DNA of 34,430 nt from an uncultured Eubacteriales bacterium (GTDB lineage Bacteria; Bacillota; Clostridia; Christensenellales; Aristaeellaceae). Location of the stretch: positions 1-34,430 of the forward strand of contig CADBCX010000041.1 in the NCBI GenBank assembly GCA_902793245.1. The letters are read 5' to 3'. Both the position numbers and the translations under genes were made by a program. A model generated the notes under the pieces. That model ran no database searches. It was not told the origin of the DNA and was given only the letters and a program-made list of their open reading frames with translations. Shown in pieces: positions 7,402 to 14,436 of the stretch; the stretch's first letter is position 1; each line of letters begins with the position of its first letter.

Positions 7402-7418
7402 GCGGGGGCCGCTTTTTC
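7382..7418 (+). terminator. Rho-independent terminator of the MATE gene
   Basis: AAGCGGCCCC (7382-7391) pairs with GGGGCCGCTT around the stop codon and is followed by a run of T (7413-7417). The stem starts inside the coding sequence. Confidence 0.88.
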
Positions 7419-7475
7419 ATCAAAGAAAATGAGCAATAGTTCAGTCGTGGTTCCTTTGCCGCTCAGGCAATCCCG

Positions 7476-7590
7476 AGTTCTAAGTTCTAAGTTCCAAGTT
7501 CTAAGTTCTAAGCTAAGTCTGCCTATATACAACGCCATTCGCATGAAATGTGACAAAGGGCTTAGAACTTAGAACTACGAACTTAGAACT
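7476..7590 (+). repeat. Heptamer-armed inverted repeat E5
   Basis: The left arm (7476-7514) is five AGTTCTA-type units ending AGCT. The right arm (about 7557-7590) is the reverse complement, also four to five units. The core (7515-7556) starts with GTCTGCCTATATACAAC, resembling E3. It fills the gap between the convergent MATE and SPFH genes. Confidence 0.9.
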
Positions 7591-7610
7591 TTTCAATGGC
7601 GACTGAATGA

Positions 7611-8624
7611 TTACGCCTGTTTCGCGCCACATTCGGGGCAGAATTTGGCGGAGCGGGGAATCCGCTGGCCGCATTCGGAGCAGAACTTGGTGTCCGCAGC
7701 AGGCGCGGCGGCCTGCCGGTTTTCCTGGGGCTGGCCAGGCGCGGGCTGCTGGTACTGGGGCGCGGCGGGAGCCTGGGCCGCGTTCTGCATGGCCTGGGCC
7801 ATCATGGCGGCGGCGCCCATGCCGGCGCCAAGGCCGCCCATGCCGTTGGGATTGTTGGCCGCGTCGCGCATAGCTTCGGCAGCCTGGAACTGGGTGTACT
7901 GGTTCAGGTCGCCCACCACGCCCATGGAAGTGCGGCGGTCGATGGCCTTTTCCACTTCGTCAGGCAGGGAGATATTTTCGATCACGAAGCTCTCCAGCTT
8001 GAGGCCCAGGTTGGCGATGCGGGGAGCCAGCGTGTTCAGCGCGAACTGGGACAGCTCGTCATAGTTGGCAGCCAGGTCCAGGGCGGGAATCTTGCTCTGG
8101 GCGATGGCGTCGGAAAGGCCGGACACCAGGGTGCGCTTGATTTGTCCGGTCACGCCTTCCACGGTCATGTATGCGGTGGTGCCGAACACTTCCTTGAGGA
8201 AGGCCACGGGGTCGCCCACCCGGAAGGAGTAGATGCCGAAGGCCCGCAGGCGGATCATGCCGAACTCAGCGTCCCGCATCATGACGGGATTGCTGGTGCC
8301 CCACTTCTGATCCAGGAACTGCTTGGTGTTGATGAAGTACACTTCCGCCTTGAAGGGGGAGTTGAAACCGTATTTCCAGGATTTGAGGGCGGTCAGGATG
8401 GGCATGTTCTGGGTGGACAGCTCATAACGGCCGGGCTGGAACACGTCGGCCAGCTTGCCCTCGTTCACCATGATGGCCACTTGGCTCTCGCGCACGGTCA
8501 GCTGCGCGCCCATCATGATCTCCTTGCCGTTGCGGTCATAGCGGTGCACCATCGTGTCGTTGGAATCGTCCTTCCATTCGATCACGTCGATCAATTGGCC
8601 TTTCAGCATGTCGAGAATACCCAT
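7611..8624 (-). CDS. SPFH-domain protein with C-terminal zinc ribbon (YdjI-like)
   Basis: A 337-residue protein. Residues about 1-230 are a YdjI-type SPFH (band-7-like, 'virion core') domain, with VRESQVAIMVNEGKLADVFQPGRYELSTQNMP near the start and VEGVTGQIKRTLVSGL in the middle. An Ala/Met/Gly/Gln-rich low-complexity linker follows (residues about 255-312). The last 25 residues are a zinc ribbon, FCSECGQRIPRSAKFCPECG, with two CxxC pairs. In Bacillus, YdjI belongs to a PspA-linked membrane-stress locus. Here it stands alone, so a membrane-associated scaffold role is inference. The ribosome site is AAAGGAGG. Confidence 0.92.
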   Translation of the reverse strand: MGILDMLKGQLIDVIEWKDDSNDTMVHRYDRNGKEIMMGAQLTVRESQVAIMVNEGKLADVFQPGRYELSTQNMPILTALKSWKYGFNSPFKAEVYFINTKQFLDQKWGTSNPVMMRDAEFGMIRLRAFGIYSFRVGDPVAFLKEVFGTTAYMTVEGVTGQIKRTLVSGLSDAIAQSKIPALDLAANYDELSQFALNTLAPRIANLGLKLESFVIENISLPDEVEKAIDRRTSMGVVGDLNQYTQFQAAEAMRDAANNPNGMGGLGAGMGAAAMMAQAMQNAAQAPAAPQYQQPAPGQPQENRQAAAPAADTKFCSECGQRIPRSAKFCPECGAKQA

Positions 8625-8787
8625 GTTACATTCCTCCTTTAAGGTGTTTTATGTTGAGTTTCGATTTTCTATGTGCAAAGAACAGCGCCCGGAGCGCAGG
8701 TCCATATAGCCCTTCCGTTCGCGGAGCGCAAAGCCGGATCATCCGGACGCCCGCTTTGTCACGCGTAGGAAGCGGTTAGCCGGCCTT
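8625..8787. other. Gap between the SPFH and response-regulator-like genes
   Basis: GC-rich, with several small inverted repeats, including CAAAGC...GCTTTG around CCGGATCATCCGG (about 8738-8762) that may end the upstream leftward gene. No clear T-run follows it. No convincing promoter for the SPFH gene was found. Confidence 0.4.
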
Positions 8788-9603
8788 TTAAGCCTCTGCC
8801 TTTTCTTCTCCCAGCAAGTCCCTCACGCTGTCCAGCCAGGCGGATTCCGTCACGTTCATATCCAGATCCAGGTATTCCTTGATTTTCTGGATGCTGTCGT
8901 TGATGTGCTCGTCCGTGCGCTTGCCAAAATTTTCTTTCGTTTCGGGCGCCTGGCCGTGCATGGGCATGCATACCACGCGGATATGCCGGGGGGTCAGCAC
9001 CGCCACAGCATAGTAAATACCCTCCACATAGCGGCCAAAGAAGTTGTTGCGCAAGGCGCTTTCCAGCCGCTCCTGTGCCTGCCCGTGATGCTCGGAGAGG
9101 TACACTTCTCCCTGGGGCATATCGATTTCATACAGCACGCAGGGCTTGTCCAGGCTCACGTGGGCGCGGATGAGCTTCATTTCCCGCAGCACGCTTTCCC
9201 AGTCGCACATCTCGCCCGCCAGCAGGGAATGAATCAGCTCGTCCCGCTGCAGGGTCAGCATGGTTTCCTCATCATAATATGCGTCGGCACAGTCCGTCCG
9301 CAGCCGGTTCAGCACGGACACCGTCTGCTCCAGCATGGACGCCTGCTGCGCCGCCGTTTCGCAGATTTGGAAAATCGGCAGGCTGGGCCGCCCGTAGCGG
9401 AGAAACTTGGTCAGCTGCATGCCATCCATATTGAAAAAGCGGTAGCCCACCGCGTCGATGGCTTTGGAGTTGAGCAGGTCAATGGCTTCCTGTGGGGAAG
9501 ACGCCATGTACGGAGAACGGCAGTTCAGGCGCGCCCAGTCAATCTGATCCCGAAACTGAATCCGCAGGTCTTCCCGGTCTGTTACAAGCAGCAGTTTGTA
9601 CAT
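8788..9603 (-). CDS. Response-regulator-like protein with degenerate receiver
   Basis: A 271-residue protein whose first 110 residues look like a YesN-type receiver: MYKLLLVTDRED, then QIDWARL, ASSPQEAIDLL and FFNMDGMQLTKFLR. Aligning the MDG motif with canonical receivers puts Gly53 where the phosphorylated Asp should be, so it probably cannot be phosphorylated. The rest (residues about 130-240) resembles the central segment of YesN-like regulators (LIHSLLAGE). The AraC-type DNA-binding domain is missing, and the protein ends in an acidic tail. ATG 9603 has GGAGGG in front; the upstream in-frame start at 9669 would lie inside the promoter. No partner kinase is nearby. Confidence 0.7.
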   Translation of the reverse strand: MYKLLLVTDREDLRIQFRDQIDWARLNCRSPYMASSPQEAIDLLNSKAIDAVGYRFFNMDGMQLTKFLRYGRPSLPIFQICETAAQQASMLEQTVSVLNRLRTDCADAYYDEETMLTLQRDELIHSLLAGEMCDWESVLREMKLIRAHVSLDKPCVLYEIDMPQGEVYLSEHHGQAQERLESALRNNFFGRYVEGIYYAVAVLTPRHIRVVCMPMHGQAPETKENFGKRTDEHINDSIQKIKEYLDLDMNVTESAWLDSVRDLLGEEKAEA

Positions 9604-9640
9604 AAACCCTCCAACCTCAAAATTCCTTGTTACCGGTAGA

Positions 9641-9669
9641 ATTATATCATAAACGACACCCTCTGACAA
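9641..9669 (-). promoter_or_regulatory. Sigma-A promoter of the response-regulator-like gene
   Basis: On the minus strand TTGTCA (9664-9669), a 17-base spacer and TATAAT (9641-9646), 37 bases before the start codon. Confidence 0.8.
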
Positions 9670-9734
9670 TGTTTTTTTCCGGTATCCGGGCGGAAAAATC
9701 CATTTTTTCTGGGATTGGAAAAGAAAAGAGCCGC

Positions 9735-9763
9735 TTGCGAAATGGCCGGTGAATTGCTATAAT
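9735..9763 (+). promoter_or_regulatory. Sigma-A promoter of the DUF2804 gene
   Basis: TTGCGA (9735-9740), a 17-base spacer and TATAAT (9758-9763), 42 bases before the start. Divergent from the promoter at 9641-9669. Confidence 0.8.
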
Positions 9764-9805
9764 GAAACCAAAATAGAAGATATTCGCAAATAAGGAGGCG
9801 GTTTC

Positions 9806-10846
9806 ATGCAGCGCCGTATCACTACGCCCGGCCCCCTGCACGACGGGCAGGGACGCCTGATCGAAACGGGATACGCCACAGAGCTCATCAAAGACTACGA
9901 CAGGAAGCGGGTCGCCGCGCCCCGGTTCCGCATCAAGGAGTGGGATTATTACTGCGTCACGACCGATCATTGCGCCCTGGCGCTGACCATCGCGGACAAC
10001 GGCTACCTGTACATGGACAGCATTTCCCTGCTGGATTTTGACGAAAACCGCCAGGCCACCAAGTCCGCCATTGCCCTGCCCAACGGAAAGCGCAGCTTGC
10101 CCCCGAGCAGCCGGGCGGGGGATATCCGCGCCTATGGCAGGGACTATGAGATGATCTTTGAAAACGACAGGAACCGCCGCCGGCTGTTCGGCCAGATGGA
10201 GCATTTCCCCACCAGCGCCAAGGACGCGCCGACCCTGACGTTTGATCTTACTTTAACGGATGCGCCGAAAGATACGATGGTGATCGTGACACCCTTCGCC
10301 GATCATCCCAAGGCGTTTTATTACAACCAGAAAATCAACTGCCTGCGGGCGGAGGGCTTTGTGGCTCTGGGGGACAAGCGCTATACCTTCTCCCCGGAAA
10401 AAGACTTCGCCGTGCTGGACTGGGGACGCGGTGTGTGGACCTATGACAACACCTGGCACTGGGGTTCCGCTTCCGGCCTGGCCGACGGCGCGCCCTTCGG
10501 GTTCAATATCGGCTACGGCTTCGGCGACACCAGCGCCGCCAGTGAAAATATGCTGTTCTACGACGGCGCCGCCCACAAGCTGAGCCAGGTGAAGTTTGAA
10601 ATTCCCATGAAGGACGGGAAGGAGGACTACATGTCCCCCTGGAAGTTCACCAGCGACGACGGCCGCTTTGAGATGGATTTCCAGCCCATCATGGACAGGA
10701 GCGCTAAAATCGACTTCAAGCTCCTGGTATCCGACCAGCACCAGGTCTTCGGCCGCTTTACCGGCGACGCGACGCTGGACGACGGCCGCGTCATCCATGT
10801 CGAGAACCTCACCGGTTTCGCGGAAAAGGTACACAACAAGTGGTAA
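9806..10846 (+). CDS. DUF2804 domain protein
   Basis: A 346-residue protein matching DUF2804 along its whole length. It opens ITTPGPLHDGQGRLIETGYA, has RFRIKEWDYYCVTT, and the family's centre LDWGRGVWTYDNTWHWGSASG, GAPFGFNIGYGFGDTSAASENMLFYDG. It ends with FGRFTGDATLDDGRVIHVENLTGFAEKVHNKW. There is no signal peptide or membrane helix. The all-beta, Trp-rich sequence suggests a lipocalin- or AttH-like fold, but no activity is known. The ribosome site is AAGGAGGCGG. Confidence 0.9.
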   Translation: MQRRITTPGPLHDGQGRLIETGYATELIKDYDRKRVAAPRFRIKEWDYYCVTTDHCALALTIADNGYLYMDSISLLDFDENRQATKSAIALPNGKRSLPPSSRAGDIRAYGRDYEMIFENDRNRRRLFGQMEHFPTSAKDAPTLTFDLTLTDAPKDTMVIVTPFADHPKAFYYNQKINCLRAEGFVALGDKRYTFSPEKDFAVLDWGRGVWTYDNTWHWGSASGLADGAPFGFNIGYGFGDTSAASENMLFYDGAAHKLSQVKFEIPMKDGKEDYMSPWKFTSDDGRFEMDFQPIMDRSAKIDFKLLVSDQHQVFGRFTGDATLDDGRVIHVENLTGFAEKVHNKW

Positions 10847-10876
10847 TGCGGTGCGGCGGTTTTGCTTTTTCTATAG

Positions 10877-10902
10877 GTGGCTGAAAGGGCACTTTAAGTT
10901 AC
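10877..10902 (+). repeat. 26-base repeat shared with E2
   Basis: This matches the reverse complement of 2251-2276 at 25 of 26 positions. It is then followed by CTGTCG and TGAGAAACAAA, which resemble the left outer end of E2 (CTGTCG, TGAGAGAAA). It therefore looks like a leftover end of an E2-type element without heptamer arms. Confidence 0.75.
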
Positions 10903-10916
10903 TGTCGTATTGAGAA

Positions 10917-11022
10917 ACAAAGGGAAACGCTGGGGGCCGCATAGGCCCCTGCTTCGTTACCCTTCACAATATAGCTGTAAAAAAGAGAACGCTGAGGCGC
11001 GCAGCCCCAGCATTCCCTTTGT
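10917..11022. repeat. Inverted repeat between convergent DUF2804 and tatC genes
   Basis: ACAAAGGGAAACGCTGGGG (10917-10935) pairs with CCCCAGCATTCCCTTTGT (11005-11022) over about 18 bases with one mismatch or bulge. Inside lie two smaller hairpins, GGGGCC...GGCCCC (10933-10949) and GCTG...CAGC (about 10991-11004). It may serve as a two-way transcription terminator or be a small miniature mobile element. There is no T-run at either base. Confidence 0.7.
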
Positions 11023-11046
11023 CTGACTGATGATCGTTGAAAAGAA

Positions 11047-11820
11047 TCATTCCCGTTCTTTGGGTTTGGTAAACTTCGCTACCAGCACGCCCACCTCAAA
11101 CAGCAGGCAAAGCGGCACGCCCAGGGCCACCTGGCTCACAATGTCCGGCGGGGTCAGGACGGCGGCCAGCACGAACACGCCCAAAATCACATACTTCCGT
11201 TTGGAGGAGAGCGTCTTGGCGTTGGTCCAGCCCATGCGGGTGGTAAGGTACAGGGCCACCGGCAGCTGGAACGCGATGCCGAAGGGCACGATGAACCCGA
11301 ACAGAAAGTTCACATACTTGTCGATGGACAGCATGGGCGTCGCCAGGCCGTCGCCCTGCACGAGAAAGAAGTCCACCGCCAGCGTGTACACCGCGAAATA
11401 GCAGAACGCCACCCCCAGCAGGAACAGCAGCAGCGCAATAAAGAACAGGACGCGGAACGCCTTCTGCTCCTTGGGGTACAGCCCCGGCTTGATGAAGCCC
11501 CACACCTGCCACACCACCAGCGGGCTGGCCACGATCACGGCGGCGATGAGCCCCACTTTGAACTTGGTCACCAGCGCTTCGGACATGGCGGTGTAGATGA
11601 TCTCAATGCCCCTTGCGGTGATGGGCCCGATGATCCAGCCCATGAGCTGGTCGATGCACAGATAAAAAATCAGCAGGAACGCCGCCGCGATGCCCGCGAA
11701 GGAGATGATGACCACCTTCCGCAGCGCCAGCAAATGGGACAGCAGGGACGCCCGCTTTTCCTGGGGCGTCAGCTCCCGGCTGTCCGGCTCCTGCTGAACG
11801 GCTTTTTCCTGCCCGCTCAT
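11047..11820 (-). CDS. tatC: Sec-independent translocase subunit TatC
   Basis: A 257-residue TatC with six membrane helices. An unusually long polar N-terminal tail (residues 1-30) precedes LLSHLLALRKVVIISFAG, the standard first helix and its Leu-Arg motif. ASPLVVWQVWGFIKPGLYPKEQKAF is the conserved first periplasmic and cytoplasmic loop region. GFIVPFGIAFQLPVALYL and VLAAVLTPPDIVSQ cover helices 4-5. TatC recognises twin-arginine signal peptides. Its start overlaps the tatA stop by ATGA, giving the operon order tatB, tatA, tatC. Confidence 0.95.
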   Translation of the reverse strand: MSGQEKAVQQEPDSRELTPQEKRASLLSHLLALRKVVIISFAGIAAAFLLIFYLCIDQLMGWIIGPITARGIEIIYTAMSEALVTKFKVGLIAAVIVASPLVVWQVWGFIKPGLYPKEQKAFRVLFFIALLLFLLGVAFCYFAVYTLAVDFFLVQGDGLATPMLSIDKYVNFLFGFIVPFGIAFQLPVALYLTTRMGWTNAKTLSSKRKYVILGVFVLAAVLTPPDIVSQVALGVPLCLLFEVGVLVAKFTKPKERE

Positions 11821-11999
11821 GCTTTCTCCTGGTCGTCGGGCTGGTCTTTCTTATCGGCCTTGTCTTCGTCCTTCACTTCGTTTTTAAAGTCCTTGATGCT
11901 CTTGCCCAGGGCCTTGCCTACGCCCGCCAGCTTGCCGCCGCCGAACAGCACCAGCGCCAGCACGATGATCAGAATAATTTCGGTGGTTCCCAGTCTCAT
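11817..11999 (-). CDS. tatA: Sec-independent translocase subunit TatA
   Basis: A 60-residue TatA. One N-terminal helix (TTEIILIIVLALVLFGGGKL) is followed by the amphipathic helix VGKALGKSIKDFKNEV and a charged tail. The FGGGKL hinge is the family signature. It forms the pore-like assembly of the Tat system with TatC. The ribosome site is AGGAGG and the gene overlaps tatC. Confidence 0.94.
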   Translation of the reverse strand: MRLGTTEIILIIVLALVLFGGGKLAGVGKALGKSIKDFKNEVKDEDKADKKDQPDDQEKA

Positions 12000-12021
12000 G
12001 GTTTTCTCCTCCTATATTCCC

Positions 12022-12327
12022 TTACGATTTTTTCATCGTTTCTTTTTCCGCTTCGGTCACACTCTTCTGGAAGGACTGCCGGGCTTCCTTCAGGTCAGCG
12101 GAAACGTCGCCCTCCTTCACCGCGTCCTCAATATCGCGGCGCACGTCAGAGGTCTCGGCCATCATGTCATCCCAGCCGGATTCCTCCCGAATCTCCCGGA
12201 TCAGCTGCCGGGCGCGCTTCACCATCCGCGCCAGCCACCGGGCGACCTTGGGCAAATCCTTGGGGCCGACGATCACATACGCGATGATCAGAACCAATAT
12301 CAGCTCCGCAAATCCGATATTAAACAA
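12022..12327 (-). CDS. tatB: TatB/TatA-like subunit of the Tat translocase
   Basis: A 101-residue TatB-like protein beginning MFNIGFAELILVLIIAYVIV, then GPKDLPKVARWLARMVKRARQLIREI and an acidic coiled tail. GPKDLP instead of FGGGKL marks it as TatB-like. The start is a TTG at 12327 in front of Phe-Asn-Ile-Gly, with GGAGGG 7 bases upstream. The longer frame beginning at 12438 would run through the promoter and is rejected. It is the first gene of the tat operon. Confidence 0.9.
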   Translation of the reverse strand: MFNIGFAELILVLIIAYVIVGPKDLPKVARWLARMVKRARQLIREIREESGWDDMMAETSDVRRDIEDAVKEGDVSADLKEARQSFQKSVTEAEKETMKKS

Positions 12328-12351
12328 CCGCAGGCCCTCCTTTTCGATTTT

Positions 12352-12380
12352 ATTATATTGCATTCTCTCCGCGATTGCAA
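12352..12380 (-). promoter_or_regulatory. Sigma-A promoter of the tat operon
   Basis: On the minus strand TTGCAA (12375-12380), a 17-base spacer and TATAAT (12352-12357), 24 bases before the TTG start of tatB. Confidence 0.82.
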
Positions 12381-12420
12381 GATGACGGACATTATTTTCA
12401 TGCTTTCCCGCAGCCCTGCC

Positions 12421-12449
12421 TTTACAGCATTGATTCATCCCTGTATAAT
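12421..12449 (+). promoter_or_regulatory. Sigma-A promoter of the FdhD-like gene
   Basis: TTTACA (12421-12426), a 17-base spacer and TATAAT (12444-12449), 57 bases before ATG 12507. It faces away from the tat promoter 40 bases to the left. Confidence 0.78.
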
Positions 12450-12506
12450 GAAAAGGGAAAGCAAGCGCGAAAAACAGCCGAGGACGGCGCTTTCCTGGAG
12501 GAAGAT

Positions 12507-13145
12507 ATGAATGGGATCATGGAAGAAAGCCTGGCCATGTGGGAATTGAACGGCATTCCCCAAGCGCCGCTGCTCTGCACGGAGCAGGACGAAGAAGCGC
12601 TCCTGACCGGGCATTTGATCACCGCGGGCCTGGCCGACAGTCCCGCCCGCATTCACAGCATCCTGTGCCGGGACGGGGTTTGGCGCATTTCGGCGGATAG
12701 ATCGCGGGACGCGGCGGGCAGTACCCTGGAACGCCTGGAAGCCTTACAAGCCAACCCGTCCGGCAGGAAAACCACTTGGCAGGAATTGACCCGGCTCTGC
12801 GATCAGGTGATGGCACTGGATCATTCCGCCGGGCTCCACGCCGTCCTTTTGTCCGACGGGGAAAAGACGGTTGTGGGCAGGGATATGGGCAGGCATAACG
12901 CGCTGGACAAGGCGGTGGGAAAGGCGGCGATGGCGGGCCTGCATCTCAGCCAGGCCGCGCTGTGCTCTTCCGGGCGGCTTTCGCTGGAGATGTTTGCCAA
13001 AGCGGCCCTGGCGGGCATTCCCATTCTGGCGACCTGCAAGCAGGTGGGCAGCCTGTGCGTCGCCTGGGCGGAAAAACTGAACATCGCCGTTTGCCGCGTC
13101 GGCAGCGAACCGGCTTGCTATTCCGCGGGCTGGCGGGTTGAGTGA
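12507..13145 (+). CDS. FdhD-like protein lacking the catalytic cysteine motif
   Basis: A 212-residue protein of the FdhD/NarQ family. The hallmark RDMGRHNALDKAVGKAAM (DVGRHNALDK in the family) and the following LCSSGRLSLEMFAKAALAGIPIL are clear. FdhD moves sulfur from IscS to molybdenum or tungsten bis-MGD cofactor for formate dehydrogenase, using a flexible CxxC loop. That loop, normally after the first third, is absent: this stretch reads ADRSRDAAGSTLERLEAL with no cysteine pair. The protein is also about 50 residues shorter than typical. ATG 12507 follows CTGGAGGAAG. No formate dehydrogenase is in the window. It may be a divergent or cofactor-binding-only variant. Confidence 0.75.
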   Translation: MNGIMEESLAMWELNGIPQAPLLCTEQDEEALLTGHLITAGLADSPARIHSILCRDGVWRISADRSRDAAGSTLERLEALQANPSGRKTTWQELTRLCDQVMALDHSAGLHAVLLSDGEKTVVGRDMGRHNALDKAVGKAAMAGLHLSQAALCSSGRLSLEMFAKAALAGIPILATCKQVGSLCVAWAEKLNIAVCRVGSEPACYSAGWRVE

Positions 13146-13146
13146 A

Positions 13147-13203
13147 ATGGTTACATATCAAAAAGAGGGGCAGGGGCAGTTCTGCCCGGTCTGTCCGGAG
13201 TGA
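13147..13203 (+). other. Possible 18-codon micro-ORF with CPVC motif
   Basis: ATG 13147 begins one base after the FdhD-like stop and reads MVTYQKEGQGQFCPVCPE before TGA. The mnmM ribosome site lies over its last codons. There is no ribosome site of its own, but translational re-initiation is possible. It may be only a leader or chance. Confidence 0.2.
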
Positions 13204-13209
13204 TCAGCA

Positions 13210-13776
13210 ATGGCATATGAATTGAGATCCGCCCGTTATTTAGCGGCGGATATCCTGCGGCGGGCGGTTGCGCCCGGCGACACGGTGGTGGACGCCACCA
13301 TGGGCAACGGCCACGATACCCTGTTTCTCTGCGAACTGGTGGGCGAAGGCGGGCGGGTCTACGCCTTCGACGTGCAGGAGCAGGCGGTGGAAAACACCCG
13401 GAAGCGCCTGACGGAAGCGGGAATGATGGACCGGGCGGCGCTGTTCTGCCTGGGGCATGAGCGCATGGCGGAACAGGTCAGGGGGCCCGTTGCGGCGGTG
13501 GTGTTCAACCTGGGCTGGCTTCCCGGCGGCGACCACAGCGTCACCACCCGTTGGGAAACCACCCGGCAGGCGGTGGACAGCGCGCTGAAACTGCTCAGGC
13601 CCCGGAGTGTGCTGGTGATCTGCGCCTATCCCGGCCACGCGGAGGGCGACCGGGAACGGCAGGCGCTGATGGACATGCTTGCCGGCCTGCCGCCCCAGGA
13701 ATACAACGTGCTATGGCACAAATTCCTGAACGCCGGCCCCGGCGCGCCGGAGTGCTTTGCGATTCAGCGGCAGTGA
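13210..13776 (+). CDS. mnmM: tRNA (mnm5s2U34) methyltransferase MnmM (YtqB-like)
   Basis: A 188-residue class I SAM-dependent methyltransferase of the YtqB family. Residues about 28-40 form the SAM motif VVDATMGNGHDTLFL, with AFDVQEQAVENTRKRL as motif II and VVFNLGWLPGGDHSVTT as motif IV, the family's signature. YtqB of Bacillus was identified as MnmM, which adds the last methyl group to nm5s2U34 in tRNA. ATG 13210 follows GGAG. The gene is 64 bases after the FdhD-like gene and probably cotranscribed. Confidence 0.88.
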   Translation: MAYELRSARYLAADILRRAVAPGDTVVDATMGNGHDTLFLCELVGEGGRVYAFDVQEQAVENTRKRLTEAGMMDRAALFCLGHERMAEQVRGPVAAVVFNLGWLPGGDHSVTTRWETTRQAVDSALKLLRPRSVLVICAYPGHAEGDRERQALMDMLAGLPPQEYNVLWHKFLNAGPGAPECFAIQRQ

Positions 13777-13790
13777 TGCCACTTTTTGCC

Positions 13791-13819
13791 TTGCAATCTG
13801 AGGCGGAATCAGGTATAAT
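13791..13819 (+). promoter_or_regulatory. Sigma-A promoter of the P-loop protein gene
   Basis: TTGCAA (13791-13796), a 17-base spacer and TATAAT (13814-13819). The expected transcription start (about 13826) coincides with an in-frame ATG, so the next ATG at 13853 is the likely translation start. Confidence 0.8.
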
Positions 13820-13852
13820 GAAAGCATGAATACAGAAAAGGGGGGTTTTCCC

Positions 13853-14263
13853 ATGATACAGGTGATTCACGGCAAGAAAGGCTCCGGAAAGACCAAGCGC
13901 ATTCTCGATCAGGCCAACGAGGCCATCAAGGAACACAAGGGCGACGTGATCTTCGTGGACGACGACAACCGCTATATGTACGACCTGCGCCACGAAGTCC
14001 GCTTCGTGAACGCCGGCGAATACGGCTCCGACAGCCCCGAAATGTTCTTCGGCTTCATCTGCGGCATGCTAGCCCAGAACTTCGACATCAGCGTGATCTT
14101 CATTGACGCTTTCCTGAAACTGGTCAAGACCACTGTGGAAAACACGGAAAACTTCTTTGCCCGCCTGGATGACCTGAGCACCAAGCATAACGTGCAGTTC
14201 GTGATCTCCGTCAGCTGCGACGACGCCGTGGCCCCTGAGTTTATCAAGAAGTATTTTATTTGA
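13853..14263 (+). CDS. Small P-loop NTPase of unknown function
   Basis: A 136-residue protein starting MIQVIHGKKGSGKTKRIL, a complete Walker A motif at residues 7-14. VIFVDDDNRYMYDLRHEVRF follows, and SVIFIDAFLKLV acts as the likely Walker B strand. The ending SCDDAVAPEFIKKYFI is well conserved in clostridial homologues, as far as I recall. Annotation pipelines often call such proteins PilT-like, for which I see no support. ATG 13853 has AAGGGGGG 7 bases upstream. Confidence 0.8.
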   Translation: MIQVIHGKKGSGKTKRILDQANEAIKEHKGDVIFVDDDNRYMYDLRHEVRFVNAGEYGSDSPEMFFGFICGMLAQNFDISVIFIDAFLKLVKTTVENTENFFARLDDLSTKHNVQFVISVSCDDAVAPEFIKKYFI

Positions 14264-14271
14264 AGATAAGT

Positions 14272-14413
14272 CAATAGGCAATAGGCATTAGGCAATAGTG
14301 GATACACGCATACAAACGGAAACAGAAGACTCATCGTATACATAAGAGCAAATATTTACGCAGCATTCTAACCTAATGCCTATTGCCTAATCCCTATTCC
14401 CTAATCCCTATAC
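14272..14413 (+). repeat. Heptamer-armed inverted repeat E6
   Basis: The left arm (14272-14297) is CAATAGG/CATTAGG units. The right arm (14372-14413) is CCTAATG CCTATTG CCTAATC CCTATTC units, the reverse complement of the same heptamer type. The core is about 75 bases and its end GCAGCATTCTAA resembles the core end of E1 and E8. It abuts the ribosome site of thrC. Confidence 0.88.
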
Positions 14414-14436
14414 TATCATAACGAGGAACAAACACT

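Noticed and set aside
12328..12438. N-terminal extension of the TatB-like protein
   Set aside because: It would be translated through the tat promoter and ribosome site; TTG 12327 with GGAGGG gives the normal TatB start.
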